A DNA stretch of 48,107 nt, taken from the NCBI GenBank assembly GCA_020850225.1, contig JADZFD010000003.1, forward strand, positions 1-48,107, read 5' to 3'. The notes beneath the pieces were generated by a model. That model was not told the origin of the DNA, did no database searches, and saw nothing but the letters and a program-made list of their open reading frames with translations. This DNA is from Saprospiraceae bacterium. Lineage in GTDB: Bacteria > Bacteroidota > Bacteroidia > Chitinophagales > Saprospiraceae. Shown here piece by piece: positions 18,751 through 26,118 of this stretch. The translations under genes were made by a program, and so were the position numbers. The first letter of the stretch is position 1. The number at the start of each line of letters is the position of its first letter.

Positions 18751-19950
18751 CTAATCAACTCTTCCGGGATAGATTTTAAGTGCTTCATCGAGACATTTTA
18801 CGGCATTCTTAAGTGATTCCTGATTTAATACGTAGGCCAATCTAACCTGATTATTACCTGTGTCAGGTGTTGCATAAAATCCGGTTGCAGGAGCCATCAT
18901 AACAGTTTGATTATCATAGCTGAATTCTTCCAGTAACCATTGGCAGAATTTGTCAGCATCGTCTATCGGAAATTTGGCTACTGCATAAAATGCTCCGCTT
19001 GGTTTAGGACAGAAAACACCAGGAATATTGTTAAGACCATCTACCAGTATATCACGCCTTGTTACATATTCCTTTTTTACATCATCAAAATAGGAGAGTG
19101 GTGTATTGAGTGCAGCTTCAGCAGCTATCTGTTCTATAGTAGGAGGAGATAAACGTGCCTGAGCAAACTTTAAAGCTGAACTGATTACTTCTTTGTTTTT
19201 GGAAATCAATGCACCGATTCTTGCTCCACACATAGAATATCGTTTGGAAACAGAATCTATCAGTATGGCATGATTTTCAAGACCACTCAGGTTTAATACG
19301 GAGTAGGGTTGGGTGTCTTCGTAGCAAAACTCTCTGTAAACCTCATCGGCAAATAAGAAAAGATCATGTTTAAGAACGACTTCTTTCAGTTGTTCTAACT
19401 CACTTTTTGTATAGAGGTATCCCGTTGGATTTCCTGGATTGCATATAAGAATTGCCTTTGTTTTTGAGGTGATTTTTTTCTCAAATTCATCTACTGATGG
19501 AAGAGCGAATCCATTTTCGATTTTTGCTGTAACGGGAACCACAGTTATCCCCGCAAAAGTAGCAAATCCATTGTAATTGGCATAAAAGGGTTCGGGTATA
19601 ATAATCTCATCACCGGGATTACATGTTGTCATGAATCCAAAAACCAATGCTTCTGATCCTCCGACTGTTGTAATTATATCCTCAGGATTAACAGGTATAT
19701 TTTTGGATTTGTAGTATCCGGCCAATTTTGACCTGTAAGATTCAAACCCTTCAGATGGACTGTATTCCAAAACCTTGTGGTCGAATCCTTTTATTGCATC
19801 TGTAACGACCTGAGGTGTTTCAATATCAGGTTGTCCAATATTTAAGTGATATACTTTTCTACCGGCCTTTTTGGCATTATTGGCATAAGGGGTCAGTTTT
19901 CTGATGGGAGAAGCTGGTATGTCAACAGCTTTTTTGGAAATTTGTGGCAT
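18751..19950 (-). CDS. Class I/II PLP-dependent aminotransferase (aspartate aminotransferase-like)
   Basis: A 399-aa cytoplasmic fold-type I enzyme transferring amino groups between amino and keto acids. Visible motifs are LNIGQPDIETP near the N-terminus, the PLP-phosphate site GGSEAL, the pyridine-ring motif CNPGNPTGYLY, ADEVYREFCYE with the Asp that contacts the pyridine nitrogen, and the Schiff-base lysine in DSVSKRYSMCGARIG. The substrate-carboxylate Arg lies in the C-terminal NQVRLAYVLN. The length is typical of the Ib aspartate aminotransferase group. Exact specificity is unresolved. Confidence 0.88.
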   Translation of the reverse strand: MPQISKKAVDIPASPIRKLTPYANNAKKAGRKVYHLNIGQPDIETPQVVTDAIKGFDHKVLEYSPSEGFESYRSKLAGYYKSKNIPVNPEDIITTVGGSEALVFGFMTTCNPGDEIIIPEPFYANYNGFATFAGITVVPVTAKIENGFALPSVDEFEKKITSKTKAILICNPGNPTGYLYTKSELEQLKEVVLKHDLFLFADEVYREFCYEDTQPYSVLNLSGLENHAILIDSVSKRYSMCGARIGALISKNKEVISSALKFAQARLSPPTIEQIAAEAALNTPLSYFDDVKKEYVTRRDILVDGLNNIPGVFCPKPSGAFYAVAKFPIDDADKFCQWLLEEFSYDNQTVMMAPATGFYATPDTGNNQVRLAYVLNQESLKNAVKCLDEALKIYPGRVD

Positions 19951-19970
19951 GATAATCTAAATTTAGCATG

Positions 19971-19978
19971 CAAATTTA
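19971..19978 (-). promoter_or_regulatory. -7 promoter box for the aminotransferase
   Basis: The minus strand reads TAAATTTG, an exact TAnnTTTG match, 21 bp before the ATG. The -33 position has CTTTA rather than TTTG. Confidence 0.4.
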
Positions 19979-20167
19979 ACATTATTTACTTGATAAAGGA
20001 CTATTTTTAGATAATTTCAGAATTTTGCTATAGCTATTGTACAGTTCATTTTCTACCCATATCAACGAAAAATGAGATATGAAATTCTTAGGTTTAAAAT
20101 GGTTGTATTATTGTTATAAATGTAAATACAACATTATAGGTTGGTTTTAATAGACTGAAAAGGATAT

Positions 20168-20635
20168 TTAAGACTTAGGATCTTTCCAGAATTCGTCTAT
20201 CCAATTATCAGCGAATGGCTCATTATGATTGGCTTCAATCAATTGCAACTGAACATCTGAGGCTGTTTCCTGGATTGTATTAAATAACACTCTCTCCTCA
20301 AAACGGATATGAGATTCCATTGCTTTTTCAAGTGCTTTGAGTGCATCTTCTATATGATCTTTCTCCTGAAATAATGCATCCATGCTTCTATGCTCATGTA
20401 GTGCCTGAATAACTAACGGATGATTATTGCCTAAAACAGGGTACATGTATTTTTCTTCGATTTCAAAGTGTTTTTTTTGATAGTTATTATAAAACCAATC
20501 CGTATATTCTTTTATCCTCTTTGGATCAACATTGCGTTTCAGACCTTCACGTATTTTCCATGAAAGCAATAATCCAAAATGATGCTCTCTGCTAACCTGA
20601 ATGAGGGAAGGGTGTCTTTTTATGGGTGTTGCCAT
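20168..20635 (-). CDS. Hemerythrin-like HHE domain protein
   Basis: A 155-aa all-helical protein with the spaced His/Glu ligands of hemerythrin-like di-iron proteins: REHHFGLLLSWKI near 18, HFEIEEKYMYPVL near 56, LHEHRSMDALF near 78 and HIRFEERVLFNTI near 111. Such proteins bind or sense oxygen, NO or iron. It begins 4 bp after the stop of the DUF488 gene, so the two form one operon. The neighbours RIC, truncated globin and an NsrR-like regulator point to nitrosative or low-oxygen stress. Confidence 0.88.
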   Translation of the reverse strand: MATPIKRHPSLIQVSREHHFGLLLSWKIREGLKRNVDPKRIKEYTDWFYNNYQKKHFEIEEKYMYPVLGNNHPLVIQALHEHRSMDALFQEKDHIEDALKALEKAMESHIRFEERVLFNTIQETASDVQLQLIEANHNEPFADNWIDEFWKDPKS

Positions 20636-20639
20636 GATT

Positions 20640-20984
20640 TTAAATTTGATTATTTAATATTTCCATCAACACAACTGCCTGATTATGTTCGATATCTTTT
20701 GCTGAATATAGTAGCGTCAGGTTTTGCTTTTTGGCGATAGATCGGAGCCTGTTTAATCTGTCTTTACTCTTAGTTAGCTCAGTAATATATTTTTGTTTAA
20801 ATGCTTCAAAGCGTTCAGGTATGTGGTTGAACCATTTTCGGAGCTCGTTGGAGGGTGCTATATCTTTATCCCATTCATCAAGAGCAGCCATTTCCTTACT
20901 GATACCTCTTGGCCATATTCTGTCAACGAGAATTCTGTATCCGTCCTCAGGAGAAACAGGTTCGTATATCCGTTTGATTTTCAT
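20640..20984 (-). CDS. DUF488 family protein
   Basis: A short protein with the DUF488 signature: KIKRIYEPVSPEDGYRILVD, RIWPRGISKE, LDEWDKDIAPSNELRKWFNH and LLYSAKDIEHNQAVVL. The biochemical role is unknown; the family is common beside stress and redox genes. The frame extends upstream to an ATG at 21047, but homologues begin at MKIKR, so the start at 20982-20984 is chosen, giving 114 aa. Four base pairs separate its stop from the hemerythrin-like gene. Confidence 0.85.
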   Translation of the reverse strand: MKIKRIYEPVSPEDGYRILVDRIWPRGISKEMAALDEWDKDIAPSNELRKWFNHIPERFEAFKQKYITELTKSKDRLNRLRSIAKKQNLTLLYSAKDIEHNQAVVLMEILNNQI

Positions 20985-21129
20985 GGAATTTTTATTTATC
21001 ACATATTCTGTAAAATTAAATTGTTTTTTGATTGATAATATATTCATTACTTACATTCTGTGTAAAATATATAATACAACTTCTGATTCAATCAACCCCA
21101 ACTTATATACAGATTATCTTCAAATGGTT

Positions 21130-21173
21130 AAAAACCGGTAATTACCATTTATCAAAGGTAATTACCAGTTTTT
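21130..21173 (-). terminator. Terminator after azurin
   Basis: The arms at 21130-21146 and 21157-21173 (core GGTAATTACC) pair over 17 bp with one mismatch around a 10-nt loop, flanked by A and T runs. On the minus strand it sits about 70 bp after the azurin stop codon and separates azurin from the DUF488-hemerythrin operon. Confidence 0.75.
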
Positions 21174-21242
21174 AATTAATAAATCGAAGGTCTTAACATC
21201 GTATTGATATCATTGACTTCCGGTTTTTTACTCAAGAAACAA

Positions 21243-21749
21243 TTATTCTACAATAAAGTGTCCTTTCATCATACCTGAATGTCCAGGGAATGAACAAAGG
21301 AACTCATAGGTACCTGCTGCAGGTGCATCAAATTCTACAGATGTAGATTCACCTCCACCGATAGTTTTTGTATGTGCAACAATGTCACCTTCTTTACCTG
21401 CAGGAATGTAATCATTGTCTTTAGCTTTGATAGCTTCAGCAGCAAAAGCAGCTAAATCTACACCTTGATTTAAAAGTACCCAATTGTGTCCCATAGCATC
21501 TTTAGGCATTTTTCCAATGTGTGTCAGTGTAAGTTTAACTTTCTGACCAGCTTTTACTTTCAATTCTGTTTTGTCATATTTCATCTGATCATCTCCTGAG
21601 ATTTCTAATTCGGCCATATCAGTTGCTACTTCCGGAGCAACTTCAGTAGTCGGTGTGGTTTCAGTAGTGGTCTCTGCAGGAGCAGAATTGTTTTTACATG
21701 CAACTAAAAAAAAGGTCGCTACAGCAAAAGAATAAATCAACTTTTTCAT
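21243..21749 (-). CDS. Azurin, lipoprotein form
   Basis: A blue-copper electron carrier of 168 aa. The lipobox FFLVAC places the acylated Cys at residue 18, followed by a Thr/Glu/Pro-rich linker, so it is probably tethered to a membrane facing the periplasm. Type 1 copper ligands fit azurin spacing: His88 (MGHNWVLL), then Cys152, His157 and Met161 in CSFPGHSGMM. In Bacteroidota azurin can feed electrons to nitrite, nitric oxide or peroxide reductases. Its position directly after RIC supports a link to nitrogen-oxide or oxidative stress. Confidence 0.95.
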   Translation of the reverse strand: MKKLIYSFAVATFFLVACKNNSAPAETTTETTPTTEVAPEVATDMAELEISGDDQMKYDKTELKVKAGQKVKLTLTHIGKMPKDAMGHNWVLLNQGVDLAAFAAEAIKAKDNDYIPAGKEGDIVAHTKTIGGGESTSVEFDAPAAGTYEFLCSFPGHSGMMKGHFIVE

Positions 21750-21811
21750 TTTGTAAAATAGAGTTTTAAAAAATTAATAAAATAAATGATAATAAATACA
21801 AAAATTAAATA

Positions 21812-22537
21812 CTAAGTATTAACAAATTGTTCTTCCAATTCAATCGACTTTGGAAATAAAATATTATTTTCCAGATGAATATGCAGATGTAAGTCATCTT
21901 CAAATTCTTTTAACATAGCAAATGTAACTCTATAGGTAGTACATCCATCTGCAGGCATAGTATAGTCATTGGTAAGTTCAGCTATTTTCCTGAAGCGTTC
22001 TCCCTCATTGTCATGTTCTGCCATCATCATTTTTATAGGATTTTGTACAGTGCCAAACGGAGCTGAAACAGGAGTATTGGAATGCTTACTTTCCACCATT
22101 CGCCGGATATGAGGAAACAATATACTCTCCTCTTTTACCATGTGATCTGTAAGGTCTTCGGAAGATTCACCAAATAATTGAGCTACTTCAAGCAGTTCGG
22201 GATGTCTGTCACCGTGAACCCTTACTATTTTATGTAAGAAAGGTGTGATTTCCTGGATTTTTTCTCTGACATATCTGTGATGTTTTTTCTCAACATAATC
22301 AGCCAATAAATCCAATGGCCAGGATGTATAATCTGTTTGATTTGAAGTTCCGGCATTATTGGTATTGTTAAGGTCTTTTACTATTTGTTCTGTATCAAGT
22401 CCTTTTTTGGTGCAGGCATCTTCTATGGAACGGTTACCGTTACAGCAAAAGTCAATTTTGTTTTTCTTAAATACCGAAGCAGCTCTGTAATCATGCGCTA
22501 CAAGATCGCCTATAATAGTATCTTTTGTTATATTCAT
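21812..22537 (-). CDS. ric: Iron-sulfur cluster repair di-iron protein RIC (ScdA/YtfE)
   Basis: RIC proteins repair Fe-S clusters damaged by NO or oxidants. This 241-aa protein has the N-terminal ScdA_N domain (IGDLVAHDYRAASVFKKN, with IDFCCNGNRS) and a C-terminal hemerythrin-like domain with iron ligands in KKHHRYVRE, VHGDRHPEL, MVKEESILFPHIRR, MAEHDNEGERF and DLHLHIHLENNILFPK. The length agrees with YtfE/ScdA. It lies 70 bp downstream of the truncated globin and 62 bp upstream of azurin, probably in one transcript. Confidence 0.95.
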   Translation of the reverse strand: MNITKDTIIGDLVAHDYRAASVFKKNKIDFCCNGNRSIEDACTKKGLDTEQIVKDLNNTNNAGTSNQTDYTSWPLDLLADYVEKKHHRYVREKIQEITPFLHKIVRVHGDRHPELLEVAQLFGESSEDLTDHMVKEESILFPHIRRMVESKHSNTPVSAPFGTVQNPIKMMMAEHDNEGERFRKIAELTNDYTMPADGCTTYRVTFAMLKEFEDDLHLHIHLENNILFPKSIELEEQFVNT

Positions 22538-22607
22538 TTTTTAAAAATATTTATAGAATTAATAATCAACGTAAAAAATCCAATTTAAAAAACATTATTC
22601 TGTAATA

Positions 22608-23006
22608 TTATTTTAATGGTATATGACTGGTACCACGAATGTATTGTATTTTCATTAGAAACATATCTGCCATACGTTTTCCCTGCCATTTAGCTTTTTC
22701 AGCCTTATCACCTTTGAAAAATGTATCGACTGTTTCATTGAATAGGACAACCCATCGATCAAAATGTTCGCCTTCAACAGGCAGTGGAGCATGCGGTACA
22801 AAGGGACTGCCGTAATATGTATGCTCGTCCAGTAATACGGTCTGCCAGAATCGATACATCTTATTCAGATGCACAGGCCATCTGTCCTGAATAACATTAT
22901 TAAAAATATCACTGAGCATAGTATCCTTTCTGATTTTACCATAAAAGGTATCAACCATAAGCCTGATATCGTCTATATCCTGAATGTCTTTTCTGTCATC
23001 TACCAT
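22608..23006 (-). CDS. Group III truncated haemoglobin
   Basis: A small haem protein, 132 aa from the chosen start. The group III pattern is visible: VDTFYGKIRKDTMLSDIFN for helices B-C/E, HLNKMYRFWQTVLL, the segment YYGSPFVPH and the proximal His in EGEHFDRWVVLF. Members bind oxygen and NO and are often induced in nitrosative stress. A TTG at 23016-23018 could add four residues, but ATG at 23004-23006 is preferred. The inverted repeat 83 bp upstream may be its operator. Confidence 0.9.
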   Translation of the reverse strand: MVDDRKDIQDIDDIRLMVDTFYGKIRKDTMLSDIFNNVIQDRWPVHLNKMYRFWQTVLLDEHTYYGSPFVPHAPLPVEGEHFDRWVVLFNETVDTFFKGDKAEKAKWQGKRMADMFLMKIQYIRGTSHIPLK

Positions 23007-23088
23007 ATCCGGTACCAATGTAATGTCAGTTAATTTTGTAATTTAAAGCTATTAAGGTCTTTTTATATGAGAACAAGGCAAAAATTAT

Positions 23089-23115
23089 ATTTGATTTACA
23101 ATTAAATAATCAAAT
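23089..23115. promoter_or_regulatory. Candidate operator, inverted repeat upstream of the truncated globin
   Basis: ATTTGATT (23089-23096) and AATCAAAT (23108-23115) form perfect 8-bp arms around 11 bp. The spacing is one helical turn plus, as in dimeric regulator sites. No following T run is seen, so it is not a terminator. The regulator is unknown; the nearby Rrf2 protein or a CRP/FNR-type factor are candidates. Confidence 0.3.
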
Positions 23116-23150
23116 CAATCATGTTTTTGATATTGGAAACGAGAATGTAA

Positions 23151-23384
23151 TTATCTCCAGTAATTATTTGCTGCCGCAATCGTTTGAAATTCTATTGCAA
23201 TAACATTGGCAGAAGCTATCAATTGCTTTGTATCTTCAGCATAATCCTTTCTAAGATTTTTTCTTACTTCCGGATCGGTTTGAATGGCAGCAATGGATTT
23301 TCTTGACATTTTTATAGCAAGTTCTCTTCCTTCCTGCGGGGTCTTGGTTATCAATGATTCCAACCAAATTTCGTTACCTGACAT
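23151..23384 (-). CDS. Small unknown protein in the nitrosative-stress group
   Basis: A 77-aa protein I do not recognise. It is soluble, predicted mostly helical, with no Cys and only scattered charged residues (ELAIKMSRKSIAAIQTD, RKNLRKDYAEDTKQLI, VIAIEFQTIAAANNYW). No metal-binding His cluster is present. It lies between the Rrf2 regulator and the truncated globin, on the same strand with 236 bp and about 145 bp gaps. The ATG start is unambiguous. Amino-acid composition looks like a real protein, and the setting suggests a stress role. Confidence 0.65.
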   Translation of the reverse strand: MSGNEIWLESLITKTPQEGRELAIKMSRKSIAAIQTDPEVRKNLRKDYAEDTKQLIASANVIAIEFQTIAAANNYWR

Positions 23385-23620
23385 TTTGTATTAGATTAAA
23401 AGTTAATAGATTATATATAATTACACATTAATAAAATAAATAAAATCGGTTTAATAACAATCTTCTTGATTAATGAATTATTTATTGGTAATTTAAATAT
23501 TATAGATTAAACAGATATAGTATACCTTAGTTTTAAAAAATCAGTTGAATATAAAGTTATTGACAAATAATACATGAAATTTTACTCTTTTATGATAATT
23601 GCAACCATCTGCCATCAATA
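23385..23620. other. Intergenic region between Rrf2 regulator and 77-aa gene
   Basis: 236 bp of AT-rich sequence. It should contain the promoter of the 77-aa gene. I saw no strong -33/-7 pair, hairpin or open frame. Confidence 0.3.
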
Positions 23621-24058
23621 CTATGATCTTTTAAGTACACTTTTCCCGGATTTCAGACCTATGGCAAGGTCATAAATAGTAGTAGTAGTAACCATCTTCT
23701 TGATATCGCCTCTGATTTTGACGAATTTATGGTGCATTGGACATGGTTTCAGGTGATTACATTCACTATAACCCAGTACACATCCGTTATATATAGAATC
23801 ACCATCTATTGCATTGACAATGTCACTTAGTTTAATACATTTCATTCGCTCCTTAGAGATAATAAATCCTCCATTAGGTCCTGTCTGAGAATGAATAATA
23901 TCAAATTTGGTTAATGTACCCAATATTTTTGCTGTAAAAGGCTCGGGTGATTCCGTATGAAAAGCAATCTCACCAGTTTTAACCCGGTTTCCTTTCAAAG
24001 ACTCTTTGGCTATATAGGTAATTGCCTTTATTCCGTACTCACATGCTTTTGAAAACAT
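23621..24058 (-). CDS. Rrf2 family transcriptional regulator, NsrR/IscR-like
   Basis: A 145-aa winged-helix regulator. MFSKACEYGIKAITYIA is the classic Rrf2 N-terminus. The recognition region follows at about 35-65, then the wing GPNGGFIISKE. Three cysteines that bind an Fe-S cluster are present at 93, 100 and 106 (GCVLGYSEC, KPCPMHH), with a histidine at 109. NsrR senses NO through such a cluster and IscR senses cluster status. Genes around it favour an NsrR-type role, controlling RIC, globin and hemerythrin. Specific targets are inferred. Confidence 0.9.
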   Translation of the reverse strand: MFSKACEYGIKAITYIAKESLKGNRVKTGEIAFHTESPEPFTAKILGTLTKFDIIHSQTGPNGGFIISKERMKCIKLSDIVNAIDGDSIYNGCVLGYSECNHLKPCPMHHKFVKIRGDIKKMVTTTTIYDLAIGLKSGKSVLKRS

Positions 24059-24081
24059 AAAATTAATATGATTTATGACTG

Positions 24082-24089
24082 CAAAAATA
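24082..24089 (-). promoter_or_regulatory. -7 promoter box of the Rrf2 gene
   Basis: The minus strand reads TATTTTTG, an exact TAnnTTTG match, 23 bp before the ATG. No clear -33 TTG occurs upstream, and the tandem repeat lies about 55 bp further upstream. Confidence 0.5.
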
Positions 24090-24142
24090 CGTATATTGAT
24101 AAAATTATAGATAATAACATCTTAAATTAAAAGGATGATATT

Positions 24143-24209
24143 AATCATATCAATCATATCAATCATATCAATCATATCAATCATATCAATCATATCAATC
24201 ATATCAATC
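24143..24209. repeat. Tandem 9-bp repeat, 7 copies plus a partial copy
   Basis: The unit AATCATATC is repeated seven times without change from 24143 to 24205, then a partial AATC. It begins right next to the stop codon of the 311-aa gene and lies upstream of the Rrf2 promoter. A diverged unit (GATGATATT) precedes it and forms an imperfect inverted repeat with the first copy. Confidence 0.95.
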
Positions 24210-24213
24210 TAAA

Positions 24214-25149
24214 CTAATCAACAGGTAAAGACTGTTTTTTCTTATGCTGGAGAAACAGGGTGCGTTCATTTTTCAGTTTTTTAAATTTTTGAGAATCGTC
24301 TTTAATTTTTGTGTTATTTCCATAAATATAAAATATGATAAATCCAATCAGTGCAAGTACAATCAATCCATTTTCCAATTGATATTTTACAGGTTGAACC
24401 CAGACTTCATCAAAAAATTCCCATCTGCCTAATATTTCAATAAAATTCCAGAAGATAATAACAGTTGGTACAGCATATCTGATAGAATAGTCAAATTTGT
24501 TTATTTTAAGCAATTTAGCCAAAAGATATAAGGACCATATCAATGAACCAAATGCAATAATATAGGTAGCAGGATGAAAATCGCCTGCTATATCGTCATC
24601 ATATACTATAAGTAATACCAGATAGAAAGTCCAGATAATCATAATACTTTCAATAAATGTTATGACAGCATACGGCTTATAGCTATTATCATTAATTCTT
24701 AAATTGTTTTTCAGTTTAAATATACGTTGAAACCAATTGAAAAAAGTACATTTGGTACGGGAAAACATAAACAAAACAATAAATGTCATTAAGAGCCCCA
24801 ATGATGATAACATAACGAGGTATTCTGGTTTGGTTGTAATTTCACCATCTTTCATAAGGGGAGAAACTTTAAGTTTTTCAGCTATCCAAACAAATGAAAA
24901 TTCAATCCATCCTGTCCAAATCAGTATTCCTCCCAATAATCCAAGAATGGTTGCCAGTGCAGCTTTGTTGTTCTTTACGATTCCAATAGCCAATATTATT
25001 AATCCAACAAATCCTATAATAAAAGCGCCTAATAATTTGTAATGTCCCATGATGTGCTCATTCAGTATCATCAATGCATGACCAATTGGCATTAATAAGA
25101 GTACAATCATAAATGAAAGAATACCGGTAGCAAATGAATTTAACTTCAT
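24214..25149 (-). CDS. Polytopic membrane protein of unknown function
   Basis: A 311-aa protein with about eight predicted membrane segments, near residues 9-29, 38-58, 63-84, 109-129, 160-182, 192-212, 222-242 and 259-281, and a strongly basic C-terminal tail (KKLKNERTLFLQHKKKQS). I do not recognise the family. Histidines near the first loop (HALMILNEHIMGHYK) might bind metal or haem, but no full motif is clear. It is directly upstream of the Rrf2 regulator on the same strand, so it may belong to the same stress response. It could be a sensor, transporter or accessory to a respiratory enzyme. Confidence 0.75.
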   Translation of the reverse strand: MKLNSFATGILSFMIVLLLMPIGHALMILNEHIMGHYKLLGAFIIGFVGLIILAIGIVKNNKAALATILGLLGGILIWTGWIEFSFVWIAEKLKVSPLMKDGEITTKPEYLVMLSSLGLLMTFIVLFMFSRTKCTFFNWFQRIFKLKNNLRINDNSYKPYAVITFIESIMIIWTFYLVLLIVYDDDIAGDFHPATYIIAFGSLIWSLYLLAKLLKINKFDYSIRYAVPTVIIFWNFIEILGRWEFFDEVWVQPVKYQLENGLIVLALIGFIIFYIYGNNTKIKDDSQKFKKLKNERTLFLQHKKKQSLPVD

Positions 25150-25176
25150 AAAATAGTAATTAGATTAAATTTCCCA

Positions 25177-25184
25177 CAAACATA
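25177..25184 (-). promoter_or_regulatory. -7 promoter box of the 311-aa membrane protein gene
   Basis: The minus strand reads TATGTTTG, an exact TAnnTTTG match, 28 bp before the ATG. Twenty bases upstream is TTTA, a weak -33. Confidence 0.45.
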
Positions 25185-25381
25185 CAATTAAGAATTAGTC
25201 TAAATAAATAATACAAACATTTTTTTTATAAATTTTTCCTATATGTTATACAATTTACACATTATCATTTGATTGGATTATATTTATTGTTTACAGGTAA
25301 ACAGTGAATTGAACAATTTACATCTCTTTTAAATTTATATAATGATATTAAATTTTTGAATCAATATTAAATTTATCTAAA

Positions 25382-25582
25382 ATGTCAGTATTGAAAGTAA
25401 TTGAAATTATGTCCAGCTCTGAAAAAAGCTGGGAAGATGCAGCACAAAAAGGAATTAAAAAAGCATCGAAAACACTTAAAAATGTAAAATCTGCCTGGGT
25501 AAAAGATCAGAGTATATCTGTAAAAGATGGTAATGTGGCAGAATACAGAGTTACAATGAAGTTGAGTTTCGAAGTGGAATAG
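25382..25582 (+). CDS. Dodecin family protein
   Basis: Dodecins are 65-75-aa proteins that assemble into hollow dodecamers and store flavins. The 66-aa sequence has the standard layout: SVLKVIEIMSSSEKSWEDAA with the helix AAQKGIKKASKTLKNVKSAW, then VKDQSISVKDGNVAEYRVTMKLSFEVE. The aromatic residue that stacks on the flavin is Trp47 in halophilic dodecin and corresponds to the Trp in SAWVKDQ. It is a single-gene unit followed by a terminator. Confidence 0.95.
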   Translation: MSVLKVIEIMSSSEKSWEDAAQKGIKKASKTLKNVKSAWVKDQSISVKDGNVAEYRVTMKLSFEVE

Positions 25583-25605
25583 ATTTCATCAAAAATGTTT
25601 ATTAT

Positions 25606-25634
25606 AAAACGTCCGAATTCGGACGTTTTTTTTT
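25606..25634 (+). terminator. Dodecin terminator
   Basis: The 24-bp perfect palindrome with arms AAAACGTCC and GGACGTTTT around GAATTC is followed by more T. It starts 23 bp after the dodecin stop. Confidence 0.92.
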
Positions 25635-25635
25635 A

Positions 25636-25758
25636 TCAGGTATCCATAAGTTTGAGTTTAGGATATTTGCAGTTTAAGTTATTTATTTCTTCATCGAAGA
25701 TTGGATTGTATACACATCCGTTTAATGTGGTGATTAAGTATTCAATCAAGTATCTAAG
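25636..25758 (-). pseudogene. Possible coding remnant, 40 codons
   Basis: An open minus-strand frame with protein-like composition (LNGCVYNPIFDEEINNL, KYPKLKLMDT) runs to a stop at 25636-25638. A stop closes it at 25759-25761. No ATG is available; only a TTG at 25747-25749 could start it. It ends next to the dodecin terminator, which would also serve this direction. It may be the tail of a decayed gene, or chance. Confidence 0.2.
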
Positions 25759-25892
25759 TTAGACTTACATAATATCAGGTAGTAGATACCTTGCTATTAT
25801 GCAGGTTTGAATTATTTAATATAAGTCTTAATAGTGTGAATTAGAAGTAGTATAATGTGATATGCAGTATTGTGATGGGCAGTTCTGAAAAT

Positions 25893-25952
25893 AAAAAAGC
25901 CCGTGTAAGACGAAAACACGGGCATTACTCAATTTAATAACCAAAACTCATT
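25893..25952 (-). ncRNA. Candidate short RNA, unit A
   Basis: On the minus strand a sigma-54-like element is followed by a predicted start near 25951, the sequence AGTTTTGGTTATTAAATTG (25930-25948), 6 bases, then a terminator: arms GCCCGTGT / ACACGGGC (25899-25906 and 25916-25923) with a T run. The transcript would be about 58 nt. An ATG-TAA mini frame (M-S-F-G-Y) is not shared by unit B. It might be a small RNA, or an attenuated leader. Confidence 0.4.
25930..25948. repeat. 19-bp repeat, copy 1
   Basis: CAATTTAATAACCAAAACT, identical to the copy at 26091-26109. In both cases a hairpin lies 6-10 bp away on the left side. Confidence 0.9.
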
Positions 25953-25960
25953 CTTTATAA

Positions 25961-25976
25961 TTCAAATACCGTGCCA
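25961..25976 (-). promoter_or_regulatory. Sigma-54-type -24/-12 element upstream of unit A
   Basis: The minus strand reads TGGCAC (25971-25976), 5 bp, then TTGAA (25961-25965). The sigma-54 consensus is TGGCAC-N5-TTGCA, so the -24 half is perfect and the -12 half differs by one base (TTGAA for TTGCA). Predicted start near 25951, just ahead of the 19-bp repeat. Confidence 0.5.
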
Positions 25977-26048
25977 AACATTTTTTAAATATTAATGTGT
26001 ATTTAAATTAATTTTATTTTAAATCTCTTACAGAGAATGAAACTTCAA

Positions 26049-26112
26049 GTAAAATTGCTCATGACTTTTCATGAGCAATTACGAATTTTACAATTTAATA
26101 ACCAAAACTTAC
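26049..26112 (-). ncRNA. Candidate short RNA, unit B
   Basis: The minus strand has a -7 box (26119-26126), a predicted start near 26112, the same sequence AGTTTTGGTTATTAAATTG (26091-26109), 10 bases, then a perfect 12-bp stem (AATTGCTCATGA, 26053-26064 with 26069-26080) around a 4-nt loop and a short T run. Predicted length about 63 nt. The stem sequence is unrelated to unit A, so only the 5' part and the layout are conserved. Confidence 0.4.
26091..26109. repeat. 19-bp repeat, copy 2
   Basis: CAATTTAATAACCAAAACT, identical to the copy at 25930-25948, 161 bp away. Confidence 0.9.
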
Positions 26113-26118
26113 ACAATG

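Noticed and set aside
24143-24209. CRISPR-like array
   Set aside because: Units are 9 bp with no spacers; it is a simple tandem repeat.
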